Source: Eleusine coracana subsp. coracana
Taxonomy: Eukaryota; Streptophyta; Magnoliopsida; Poales; Poaceae
Direction of reading: 5' to 3'
Assembly (NCBI GenBank): GCA_032690845.1
Contig: CM064424.1
Location: forward strand, 48,497,511-48,561,510
Length of the DNA stretch: 64,000 nt
The position numbers and the translations under genes were made by a program. Below, one piece after another: positions 20,376 through 30,779 of the stretch. The notes beneath the pieces are model-generated. The model saw only the letters and a list, made by a program, of their open reading frames with translations. It was not told where the DNA came from and made no database searches. The stretch's first letter is position 1, and every line of letters starts with the position of its first letter.

Positions 20376-21362
20376 CTAGTGGAAATAGACACAATTTGAG
20401 GTGTAGCAAGCTGTGTTAATTGCTTCAGCCCAAAATCTCTTATGAGTTCTATACTCATCCAACATAGCACGAGCAAGAGTGATGAGTGTCTTGTTCTTCC
20501 TCGCCACTACTCCATTTTGCTTGGGAGTATATGTAGCAGATAATTCATACTTGATCCCTTTCTTGTCACTATATTCCTCCACTGTTGTGTTCTTGAACTC
20601 AGTCTCATTGTCACTCCTTATCTTCACAATGTTGGCCTTGAATTCATTCTTTTCTCTCCTTGCAAACTTTCTGAAGATATCACTTGCTTGAGATTTGTCC
20701 ACAAGAAAGAAAGTCCAAGTGTATCTTGTGAAGTCATCCATAATCACCAAGCTATATAGATTCCCTCTTAGACTCTTGTAATGTGTTGGCCCAAACAAGT
20801 CCATGTGCAAGAGCTCCAGAGGATGACATGTAGACATGAAAGACTTGGTGGGATGTGAAGATGCAACTTGCTTTCCAGCCTGACAAGCACTGCACAATCT
20901 ATCCTTCTCAAAGTTTACATACTTGATTCCTTCAACTAGATTTCTCTTGACTACTTTCCTGAGTTGATTCATTCCAACATGTGTCAATCTTCTATGCCAC
21001 AACCATCCCTTAGTTCCCTTGGTAAATAGGCAAGTACTTGTTGGCATGTTGCTTGATTTGAAGTCCGTGACATACAAGTTCTCATGCCTCACTCCATGTA
21101 ATACTAGCCCTTTATTTGCATTTTCAATCATTGCACCATCATCATCAAATGTGCACTTGAATCCCATGTCACAAAGTTGACCAATAGACAGGAGGTTGAA
21201 ATTGAGGGTTTCCACGAGAAAGACCTTGGAGAGATGGAGGTCCTCTATAATGGCCACCTTGCCTGATCCTCTAACTCTTTCCTTTGAGTTATCCCCAAAT
21301 ATCACCTTCTCATTGTCTTCGTCTTCATCAATAGTGGTGAACATGGTTGGCTTCCTGATCAT
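20376..21362 (-). pseudogene. Copia GAG-pre-integrase and integrase domain with altered catalytic Glu
   Basis: This 328-codon frame runs through an LWHRRLTHVG...CSACQAGK zinc-binding region, then MDLFGPT (first catalytic Asp), KIRSDNETEF (second Asp) and QNGVVARKN. In functional copia integrases the last motif is NGVVERKN; here codon 20502-20504 (minus) reads GCG, Ala instead of the catalytic Glu. The frame ends at 20376, where it should continue toward RT. Such an integrase could not catalyse strand transfer. Confidence 0.85.
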
Positions 21363-21743
21363 GTGTTGAGTGCACCCACTGTCAAGTATCCAATGAGTAT
21401 CTCCACTCTTGTAGTTGACCCTGGTGGTAGCAATAAGACAAACACTAGAGGAAGAAGGGTTAGTATCTAAAGAATTACTTGATTGACTGGCACTAACCTC
21501 ATCATGTAGATAGGGATCCTTGCAATCCCTTCCTGAAGTCTCCTCCTAATGGGATAGTGAGGAGCAAGATACCTCCAATGTCCATGAACATCCCCCAGTG
21601 TGCACATTGTCGAGGTCGATATAGTAGTGAAGAGGATCATAGAGGCCAGTGACGTGCTCAAGCACATGTCCCACTTGTGAGTGGAGCATGAGGATTATTT
21701 CCATTTCCCTCTCAATTGAGAGCTCATGCCTTCTGTTGACTAC

Positions 21744-22824
21744 CTACTCAAGTAAGAAACCCCTCTCATGAGTTTTGATTTGTTGGAGGAGCTTGTTAGT
21801 CACTTCTTGTGGTGCGATCCTCCGAAGACCTCTGAAGGAGTTTATCCTACACACAAGATCATAAATGATTAAGAGAGTATTACAAAGGTCATCATTCAGA
21901 TTTCTCACAAATTCACCAAGTTGAAAGAAGAGACTCTGTTGGTGAGCTCGACAAAGATGCCAAAGATGATCTTGTGGTGGAAGAGGTGGGGGCGCCGGAG
22001 CCGTAGTGGTGAGATTTATCATCTTAAATGATCTAGTGAGCATTGTTGTTGCCACTCCCACTACACCAATGTGTGGTCCACCCGAAGTGCTTGGAGTATA
22101 ACTTGGAATGACAGTTGAGGTAGAGCTTGACGAAGCGCTTGATGATGAGCTTGGTGAAGGTCTTGATCCAAAGGGGTTGTAGAAGCTATTGCAAGACAAT
22201 CTTGTGGAGGGATCAAAGAAGTTTGAGCATGAATCTAGTTCTTTCCCTTTGCTTGAAGATGCTCTATTATTTGCCTTGGAAGTCTTATCCACGGTCCAAC
22301 TTGCACTGATCTTCTTATCCTCAAAGAGCAACCCAATCACATCCTCGATGGAGAGACCCTTCTCCATGATGAGATTAAGGGTGATGTAGAGGAGCTTGCT
22401 ATGAGGGAGCAAGGTGAGGATTTTCTCGACTATCACAATCTTGGGAAGCTCGAAAGTAGTTGTTCCTCCAATCCTATCCACAATACCTTGCAAGCAAATA
22501 AAACAGTCAAGTAAGTCCTCATTCTCATTAGCACGAAAAGCAAAGAACTCCTCAATAAGTGAATCACTAGCATGATCAATAAAAAGACTCACAATCATCA
22601 ATCCTAGTCATGCTAGTGGAGCAAGCAAGATCAAGCAAAACATCATCATCATTGATCACATTAGGCACACTAATAGAGCAACCTATCAAATCATCACTAT
22701 TAGAATCTAGGCACTCACTAAAATGAGGCACAATCACACAATCATCATTATCATCATACACATGATTATCGGTAAATGTATTAGCAAAGTCCACAAGAGT
22801 ATTCATCAACTCATATGGGATCAT
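21744..22824 (-). pseudogene. Copia gag remnant
   Basis: Two overlapping minus-strand frames, 22824-22576 and 22601-21744. The second carries helices like ENEDLLDCFICLQGIV and KILTLLPHSKL, typical of the copia gag capsid, then a low-complexity serine-rich tail. A zinc knuckle was not found, and protease motifs are not recognisable between 21744 and 21362. Confidence 0.65.
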
Positions 22825-22943
22825 GGCATTTAGGCAACTTTTAAATTGATCCTTCTACGAGCCATGAGCCGACCCTCAATAGGATGACATCCCAAGTCCA
22901 TGCGGTCACTACTCAAGGCGGTTAAGCCCTATAATGAATACTT

Positions 22944-22956
22944 GGCTCTGATACCA
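22944..22956 (-). promoter_or_regulatory. Primer-binding site of the copia element
   Basis: Reads TGGTATCAGAGCC on the minus strand, complementary to the 3' end of initiator methionine tRNA, two bases inside the 5' LTR. Confidence 0.9.
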
Positions 22957-23589
22957 CTTGAAAGGACAGAGTGACCGAGAGGGACAAGGGGTGAATCAGG
23001 AACTGCTATATGTACCAAATTCACCAATTCCTAAAACCGACCACTCAAAACAACTCCTATGCAATTCTAGTAGTGATCACACTAACAAGATAATGAACCT
23101 ATGATAGGAACAACATCCTAAGCATACTAGTGGATCACACAAAGGTAATACAACTCATATGCAAGCTAGTAATCAAAGACAAGCGAAAGCACACAACAAG
23201 CTAGCAAAGGAGCCTACTTATGCAGAGCTACTCGATCATCAAGTACAAGATAAGCACACAAAGCATGAGTAGCACAATACATACTAGGGTGATCAAACAA
23301 GCCAATACAACTCCTACACATGCTAGTGGTCAAATGTGGAAGCTAAAGCACATCTAGCAAGCAGGAAACCTATTCATGCAATTCTATAAGATAATCAACT
23401 AGAGCAAGGTAAGTATACAAGCATGAATAACACGGTATGTAAATGCGGAAATTAATGCATCAAAGTAAAGAGTAGAGTAAGAGATGACTCATGATTTTTT
23501 CCCGAGGTCTCCGAAGGATGGCGCCTTCCCCTACTCATTGGACCACTCCCACCGGAGTCTCGGTCACTCCCACCACCAATGTGGAGTTC

Positions 23590-24020
23590 TGTCGATGATA
23601 CATACCATCGGGGTATCTCATAGATAAGGAAAGTAAAGTAGACTCTTACTAGGATGAGAATAGTAGACCGACTAGGACTCCGTCATATAACCATGTTCCC
23701 CTAGATATATAAGGAGGGGCAGGGGTCCTCCTCTAGGGACAAGCCATAGCATTAGACAATAGAGCTTATAGGTCGATATTAGACACAACTAGACATCGTC
23801 GTCTAGGTCTACTCTCCTCGTCTAGATCTATGATCTAGACATATCAATAAAATACCATATAACACAGGACGTAGGGTTATTATCCTCCGGAATGCCCGAA
23901 CCTGTATAAATCGGCGTCTTGTGTTACTATTGTCTCTCGATCTCGCACATACCCCCATCCTACATATAAATCCTCATAGATGAACCACCCTATGTCTGAT
24001 GCCGAATATAAGTCTCGACA
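23590..24020 (+). repeat. 5' LTR of the nested non-autonomous element
   Basis: Contains GATATATAAGGAGG (TATA-like) near 23704 and a CTAGATCTATGATCTAG dyad near 23821. Confidence 0.85.
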
Positions 24021-24021
24021 T

Positions 24022-24040
24022 TTGGTGCGCCAGGAAGGGG
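24022..24040 (+). promoter_or_regulatory. Primer-binding site region of the nested element
   Basis: TTGGTGCGCCAGGAAGGGG immediately after the LTR; the GCGCCAGG(T/A)AGGGG form is common in grass gypsy elements. Confidence 0.6.
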
Positions 24041-25469
24041 AACAGTGTGACGGTCGGTACGTCAAGATCAATGGTCTCAATATACCTCTTCAAGATTTCA
24101 TCACGTGCAGACCGACGTTGAAGCGCATGAGTTGCCGCGTTTTTGGAAGATTTCTTCTTCAGCATCTAATCGCGATCAGACCGGCATTGAAGCACACGAG
24201 TCATCGCATCTTCATCAAGGAAGTACCCAACCAAGTTGACAACAACGTCTTTGACAAGATGCTTCACTGGACTCGGTCAGGCAACACCGTCCACTACGAT
24301 GACACCTTCAACAAGGGCGACCGTGACTCGGCGACACCGCCGTGACTCGACAGTTCGACCGCTTGGCGGCCACATGTACATGCCTGAGGGCTACTCCGCC
24401 ATTCACGTGGCCACTCGGTTACTCGAAGACGCCTGTAATGACATGGTGCTTTGGTCACTTGACCACTCGGCCACACCTTCAATAATTTGGTGTCTCGGTC
24501 AACCACTCCAAGCCCCGATGTACCGGTGACATGAGGGCTCGACTTCGACGTTCGACCACTCGCTAACAACATCGACACGCTCGATGGCTCATCTTCAACT
24601 CGCTGAATAGCAAAGCTAAGTATCTTTATACTTTCTCGATTTATTTTTGAGGTTTTGGGCTTATGTCCTTGATACTTTTTTTCCCACAACTGCTTATCTC
24701 TATTTTCTAAGCTGAAGGTCGTAGGTTTTTTTATGAGTAAAGTTGGGCTTTTTAATCAGTGCTCCTATTTGTGGCTTTATTCGTCTTTATATTGTCTTGG
24801 TTCTTTAATTCTTCGCATTAAACAATCGAGCCAGGGGGCTATTTGTGTATTTATACACGTGTTCTCCCACTTTTTTTGTGAATCTAGCAGTACACATGTC
24901 GGTCGGTGACCTTTCAGTAGTGCTATAGCCCTAACATCATATGACCCATGTCGTCGGTTCTAGGTCCACTCTTTTTTGGCTTATGCCTTGACCAATTTAT
25001 TGCATCTTACTTTGCGATTTGGTCTTATTTTTGGTCTTACGCCAATAAGCAACTAAGACATAAAACTTTTTTGCTACGCGGCACACTGCCACTACACTAA
25101 ACCCAGAGCCAAAGTTGCGAGAGATCATGTGTCGACTGGTTCTGATTGCTATACAAGAATAATTATGACCGAAATTATTGTGGTAGACCAAGCTTCAAGC
25201 TTTTTATCTTTTCTCCTAAGTATCCTATCATGGACAGGTTTGGTTGCTAACGCGCGAATACGTTGCTCTACGCCACTCGGTATACTTAAAGGACAAAAAT
25301 AGATACACAGTTGACTTTTCAGTCGACTAATTTGTTTGGCTTATAAAAATAAGTTTCCAGGCAAACAATGTTAATTATAACTAATTATTTTGATTTCCTT
25401 TATTGCCAGGAATATTTATAATGGATAGGCGGGTACACTAGTCGACACAGAGTGATTTCCTCGCTCTCA
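24041..25469 (+). other. Non-coding interior of the nested LTR element, left part
   Basis: Short open frames only (largest 121 codons across the LTR/primer-site junction); no retroviral domain recognised. Confidence 0.5.
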
Positions 25470-25790
25470 TCGGTCGGTCACGCCAGCTCCGACCGCTCTC
25501 ATCGGTCGGCCACAACAGTTCCGACTACCTTCAACGGTCGACTTACAACTCCGACCACCTTTGTCAGTCGACCGTGCCAGTTCCGACTGCCTCCATCGGC
25601 CGGGCTTACAATTTCGACCGCTTTCATTGGTCGGCCATGCTAGTGTCGACTATCTTCATCGATCGGTTTACAGCTCCGACTTACTTTGTCGGTCATCTAC
25701 ACCAGCTCTGACTGCCACCATTGGTCTGCTACATCACATATGACCACCGTTATCGGTCGGCCACATATTAGACCATCGGTGTCATTCGGT
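25470..25790 (+). repeat. ~31 bp degenerate tandem array inside the nested element
   Basis: About ten units on the pattern TCGGTCGGCCACA-(C/A)CAGTTCCGAC(T/C)-(G/A)CCTTCA, lengths roughly 29-33 bp. The phase is fixed by the recurring (A/G)TCGGTCG and TCCGAC words. Confidence 0.75.
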
Positions 25791-25952
25791 CATCACGATG
25801 ATTTCTACTACATCAGCAGTCGGCGGCTACAACAACCTCAGTTGCCTTCTTCACTCGACCTTATCGTCTTGAGTTGAGAAACGCTGCCACTCGAACATGA
25901 TATTTTGAGTTGAGCGTGACAGCCACTCATAACAGTGGTTGTCTCGGGGGCT

Positions 25953-26155
25953 TCTTTGAAGAGAAGCACTTTATATCAAATTTATGATTGATGCCATAAT
26001 ATATAAATATATGATTTGATGATCATATGACAGTGGCTTGATGGTCACTCTATCAATATGTGCTTCTTTGATGAGAAGTGCATTATCAAAAATGGTTGAT
26101 GCCATAATCATTCAAAGCATGATTTGATGATCATATCGCTATGACTTGATGGCCA
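25953..26155 (+). repeat. ~110 bp direct duplication inside the nested element
   Basis: TTCTTTGAAGAGAAGCAC...TTGATGGTCA at 25953 is repeated as TTCTTTGATGAGAAGTGC...TTGATGGCCA from about 26063. Confidence 0.7.
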
Positions 26156-26279
26156 TGTACGCGAAATAACGAGCATTACTTGGCTGATTGAAGTCAGTCT
26201 ATAATAGTGAAAATAAAGCTCAAAGATATGAGTGAATATAATTCTTGAGGAAAGGTTACATAATTATGATTGAAGTCAT

Positions 26280-26640
26280 GGTAACTTAGTACCTGGCTAT
26301 GACTGATGTCATAAAGCCTCGATTCACTCGGCTGTGATTGAAGTCACTCGTTTGATTCATAATCACTCATAGGCCACTCAGCCAAAGTTTATATCATTTG
26401 GCTATGATTGATGTCATGATTCCATGTTCACTCGGCTATGATTGATGTCACCCGTTTGAACTTAATATCACTCGGTTATGATTGATGTCGCCCGAGTATA
26501 TAAGTCATTGGTTTGAGTTATCTACCATTCAATGGTGATTGAAGTCACTCGTTTAAGTCGTCTATCACTCGGTAATGATTGATGTCATTCTACTGGGTTA
26601 TTTATCACTCGGATTTGATGACCTGAGTGATTTCTTCTTA
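26280..26640 (+). repeat. Second degenerate array (TATGATTGATGTCA word) inside the nested element
   Basis: The phrase CACTCGG(C/T)TATGATTG(A/A)TGTCA with variants recurs at least eight times at irregular 30-60 bp spacing. Confidence 0.7.
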
Positions 26641-26889
26641 AAGAGAGCCAACATGACTATTCTTGTTTTGGACTCTTGCATTATTTACAATTTCCAAATA
26701 ATACAAGAGTCGGGGGCTACACCTAATTAGGTGCACCTATTCGGCGCACCAGTTAATTTCTAGAGGACATTTTCAGATCTTTGAGATTCTTACAAGCTCA
26801 TTGATATAAAGTTGAAGCATTATATATGGCACGAACCAGTCGGGAAGCTACTGAAGATTATCATCCAGCTTGCAAGACTCTCGGGGGCT

Positions 26890-27321
26890 TGTCGATGATA
26901 CATACCATCAGGGTACCTCATAAATAAGGAAAGCAAAGTAGACTCCTAGTAGGATAAGAACAGTAGACCGACTAGGACTCCGCCATGTAACCCTGTCCCC
27001 CTGGATATATAAGGAGGGGCAGGAATCCTCCTCAAGGGACAAGCCATAGCATTAGACAATAGAGCTCATAGGTCGATATTAGATACAACTAGACATCGCT
27101 GTCTAGGTCTACTCTCCTCATCTAGATCTATGATCTAGACATATCAATACAAATACCACAGAACAAAGGATGTAGGGTTATTATCCTCCAGGAGGCCCGA
27201 ACCTGTATAAATTAGCGTCTTGTGTTACCATCGTCTCTCGATCTCGCGCATACCCCCATCCTACATATAAATCGTCATAGATGAACCACCCTATGTCTAT
27301 TGCCGAGATTAAGTCTCGACA
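26890..27321 (+). repeat. 3' LTR of the nested non-autonomous element
   Basis: Homologous to 23590-24020, with roughly 10% differences in the part compared by eye. Confidence 0.85.
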
Positions 27322-28563
27322 AGTTCTCGCCCACGAGCCCGCAATCACTCCCGGAGTGAAGACACAGTGCGTGTCATCGCTGCCACCAAGTCACAAGCTC
27401 GCCTCCCTCAAGAACTTGCCAGACTCCCCGAGCCAACACGGATGCTCACTATTGATGCCCCTTTCACCGGCGGGCTCAAACCACGTACAAACATGTGACG
27501 GCCTTCATAATCGATCACGATAGGCTCGATCACTGACAAGAGTGACAACCTAGATCACACCCTCAAGGACACTCTAGCCTTAGATGTGCATCAATGTTAA
27601 GTTACTCTCACTAGCACTCTCAAGATATGCAATATCTCCTCCTAGTGTTCTCCTCTTTTCCTCTTGTCACTCACCAAATACTCCAAGCAATTCCACTAGC
27701 CAAGAGAGGTCTCCAAGGCCTCAGGAACGAAGTTATATAGTCTTTCAACCTCCAACTAGTTATTGCTCCACGAAATCAACCTTCTAGGCATACTAACCGG
27801 ACTGTCCGGTCACTGCAAATCTTGCTCCAAAGGCTCTGCCCACTGCTGATCTCCATGCTAACCGGACCGTACAGTCTATTTCTCTCTCCACTACAGAAGC
27901 ATTTCCAAAGCGCTGCTTCCTCTTTGTCCCGTGTAAGTCCCCAGACTGGACTGTCCAGTCTGTAGACCGGACCATCTGGTCTCTTCAGACTTCAGCATAG
28001 ACAAATTCCTCGCTGTGTCTCTTCTCTGAATTTCTTGTTCTTCTAGTGACTATAATATCCGGTCTCCACTAACTCCTCTGTCCGGTCACTATGTCCAGAA
28101 GTTGAAACTCTTCATCCTCGCTTGACTTTGTTTTCCGGCTTCTCCGAATAGCTCCTTGGCTTCTCCACTGTCACCTAGTGGTTATGATTTCACTGAGCAT
28201 CCATGCACATCACCGACTAGACATGATCTAAGAGAAATGACCTGGACCCCCATGATAGTCTGATTTTTTGTATGGACTCAAAGCCCTAACAACTAGACAA
28301 GTGTTCTTAAAACTTGCTCCATAGCTTGTCCTTAGCTTTGATCCATCTCCATTAACCATTGGACTCCATCAAGCTCGTCAATCCTCCATGCTTGTGGTCA
28401 TTGTCATAAATTGCCAAGACCGCTATCATAAATCATCATAGAGTAGAAAAGATTTTCTACATGAACAACACTCATGTGGACATGGGTCATATTTCATGTT
28501 TGTCATTCATCATCACCAAAACATTCATACCTCGGGGTGACCTCAATGGTCATGATCTGTACA

Positions 28564-28835
28564 AGCCTCTGCCCCATCCTATCTGGCAGCAGTGACGGAC
28601 CTCGGGCTCCTTCGGGCTAGGCCGGGTTGATCCTATATTTTTCTTTCTTTATTGGTTCAGAATGATTTTTAGAGACGAGGATAAGTGAGGTCTCTATAGA
28701 TTTGGATTTAGTGATGGCTAAATCTCTATCTCTATATGTTTAAATTTAGTGATGCAAAAATTAAAATGATGCTGATTCATATCTCTATTGTGGCTAGAGA
28801 CCTCCGTCTCTAAATCTCGGTTTTATGGTAGTGAC
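28564..28835 (+). mobile_element. Right end of the CACTA-like element
   Basis: Ends in CGGTTTTATGGTAGTG, which is CACTACCATAAAACCG on the minus strand, a CACTA-type terminus. It shares AGAGAC and TTTAGTGATG subterminal words with 14280-14590. It continues the left portion across the copia insertion. Confidence 0.5.
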
Positions 28836-29665
28836 TCTCTGTCTCTCTCTAACTATTGCTTCCTCATGAGGACACTTGCAGGCTATGCGGTGGGGGTGCC
28901 AGGGGGGATCCTCTACATTGATGAAGATAATGCAGAGGCCTATTACAGCAGAAACAGTAATTGATGTTTAAGAGTGGTGACCACGATGCGCCACCCTGCG
29001 CGGCATGGCTGGTATCCAGGCCAAACAACTTGGACCTAAAGCAACACCTACCTGACCGAGTAAACAGGAAAAACAAACGGACGATGACGTGTTCAAGACT
29101 TATTCAAAAACAGCAGCCACTTCGGTTGGAGCCGGCATGCTGCTGCCGCTGCTAATGCTTGGGCAACACCAAAATATCGGAAGTTCAGAACCATCTTCTT
29201 GAGCAACACTTCTTTTGTAGCAAGGCACATTATTTTTTATTAGGCTCCATCTTGACAAAAGTTCTGAACACTAGGTAGTAGTAGACTCAAATATGTTCTT
29301 CCTCATCATTTCACAATGTATTTCTACAAAAGTACTGCTTCATTATTTCTCATTGCTTTTGTACAACAATAGGTTTGTTAAAGCTGAAGAATATGGTTGT
29401 TGTAGCAGAAGAATATGGTTTTGAAACCACTACTGCTTTCTTTCAGGATTTCTTATTTTTCAGATATTTTTTTTAGCTTTGAAATGGACTACTGCTGTTT
29501 ACTCTGCTCTGCGCCTAGTCTGCTGGATGCGGTAGCGGGCAGGCGCCGCGAGCTGCCGCGAAATGCTGGCGGCGTTGCATGGCCTGCCACAACGGCCCAC
29601 TTAAGATGATGCGGCTAATCTGGCGGCAGGGCGGGCAGCCGCAGCCCGTCCCGCTTTCATCTTTA
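28836..29665. other. Intergenic sequence, no supported gene
   Basis: Short open frames only. 29500-29640 is GC-rich with GCGGCAGG-like words; nothing recognised. Confidence 0.3.
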
Positions 29666-29693
29666 CTAGCTTGAAGCCCGTGCTTCGCCACGG
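29666..29693 (-). mobile_element. Helitron 3' terminus, minus strand
   Basis: On the minus strand the sequence is CCGTGGCGAAGCACGG (a 5 bp GC stem, CCGTG/CACGG), then GCTTCAAG, then CTAG followed by T. A GC-rich hairpin 8-12 bases before CTRR with T after it is the Helitron 3' signature. The element would extend to the right; its 5' TC end was not identified. Confidence 0.5.
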
Positions 29694-30532
29694 ATATATA
29701 AACTTAAAAATGGCAAAGTTGTCAATTCCTTTACATAACATAATGTAATTAATTATGAATGTTTGGTTCAGAGATCAATTGCATTTGACAGCATCTAAAT
29801 ACAACTAAAAATCTTAAGAACCAAGAGTTGTACAGTTTGCCCGCCCTAGACAGAAAAAACCAAACTCTTGTAAGGATCGAATATGATATATGATATTCAT
29901 TAAGATATATCTGTCAGGTTCTTGAAAAGCGAACATCTTGTAAATATGTTTTCGTATGGTGCTTGCTAGGACCTACAAATTGTTTTTGTTTGCAAAACGC
30001 AACGTGATTGGCGACTTGAGATATGGCTAGTGTTGCCATACTTCGGCAGTTCTACAGAGTAAACTGGCAATGCTTCATAAATCAAAACTCATGTAATCTG
30101 CCTCCTTCCAATATTCTGATTTATTTTTTTCATTTATACTGTTATGAAGATTCACAATCTACATAGAAGTGTTTTGTCGCATAACAATTCAAATAATGTA
30201 GAGACCTAACTGTACCACATTCTTTATGCAGTGGAGGCACGATTTGAACCTAGCACATCCCTCTCAATAAAAAATATGAATGAAAGAAAGAACTGGATGA
30301 CGAAACTGGAAGCAGAGTCCCCATCCAACTACCTTTCGATTGCTAGGCACGGTTGCAGTTTGTAAGCCAAGTTTTGTGGTTGTTAGCCTTTTTTTCTCTT
30401 TGCTCGATGAACGGTGATGAATATTCACACTGCAATTTCTACTGCTGCCGGCAGTAACGGCATAGTCGCCATGGCGGTGGACCAGGTGCTGGTTCCAGTT
30501 GCCTTACACCAAATTAGAACTTTGCGGCCAGG
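29694..30532 (-). other. Probable Helitron interior or spacer
   Basis: AT-rich, no gene. Includes GGTTCAAATCGTGCC on the minus strand near 30240, a B-box-like word without an A box. Confidence 0.3.
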
Positions 30533-30725
30533 AGTCCTTCTTCCAAAAAGTGGGCCGCTTTATCGAATTTGGGACCAACATGAAATAGGGTTTCCCCCTT
30601 ATAAATAGTTGAGGAGACACCCTATTATAATTTGTCAAAAATACTGAAATAAAGAATTTTGTCTTCCCTATTCTTGTGTTTTACTTTTTTGTTCTCTGCA
30701 TGATCTTTGTGCCGTGTGATCCACA
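30533..30725 (+). repeat. 5' LTR remnant of the pol-deleted copia
   Basis: Contains TTATAAATAG promoter box near 30600 and ends near GTGATCCACA; the left edge is eroded. Confidence 0.55.
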
Positions 30726-30779
30726 CGTTATCAGCATGCTCTAATCACGCTTGCGACAAGAAGTTTCTGCCTCCGGCAA

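Larger units (their letters stand above)
23590..27321 (+). mobile_element. Non-autonomous gypsy-type LTR element, 3.73 kb, nested in copia LTR
   Basis: LTRs at 23590-24020 (431 bp) and 26890-27321 (432 bp) begin TGTCGATGATACA and end AAGTCTCGACA. The flanking duplication AGTTC (23585-23589 and 27322-27326) is perfect. A primer-site-like TGGTGCGCCAGGAAGGGG follows the left LTR and CTCGGGGGCT precedes the right one. The ~2.87 kb interior has no gag or pol domain, only tandem-repeat arrays. My hand alignment of the first ~155 LTR bases finds about 16 differences, so the insertion is old. Gypsy affiliation is inferred from the primer site and LTR style. Confidence 0.85.
15025..28563 (-). mobile_element. 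Ty1-copia element with long LTRs, minus strand, ~9.8 kb without its nested insertion
   Basis: Boundaries come from matching LTRs (TG...CA in element orientation, TGTAAGGATC...TCCTTTCA), a primer site at 22944-22956, a purine tract at 16747-16764, and a near-matching 5 bp target duplication (GGCCT at 15020-15024, AGCCT at 28564-28568). Gene order on the minus strand is gag, integrase, reverse transcriptase, RNase H, which is copia order. Long LTRs (~1.7-1.9 kb) and ~1.2 kb of non-coding sequence between RNase H and the 3' LTR suggest the SIRE/Maximus group (inference). All ORFs are broken. A separate 3.73 kb LTR element sits inside the 5' LTR. Confidence 0.85.
22959..28563 (-). repeat. 5' LTR of the copia element, split by a nested LTR element
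   Basis: The LTR occupies 22959-23589 and 27322-28563 (about 1.87 kb together), homologous to 15025-16746. The break is exactly at the 5 bp target duplication AGTTC of the nested element. Confidence 0.85.

Noticed and set aside
23980..24345. 121-codon frame as a gag of the nested element
   Set aside because: It spans LTR, primer site and leader; no capsid or zinc-knuckle motif.
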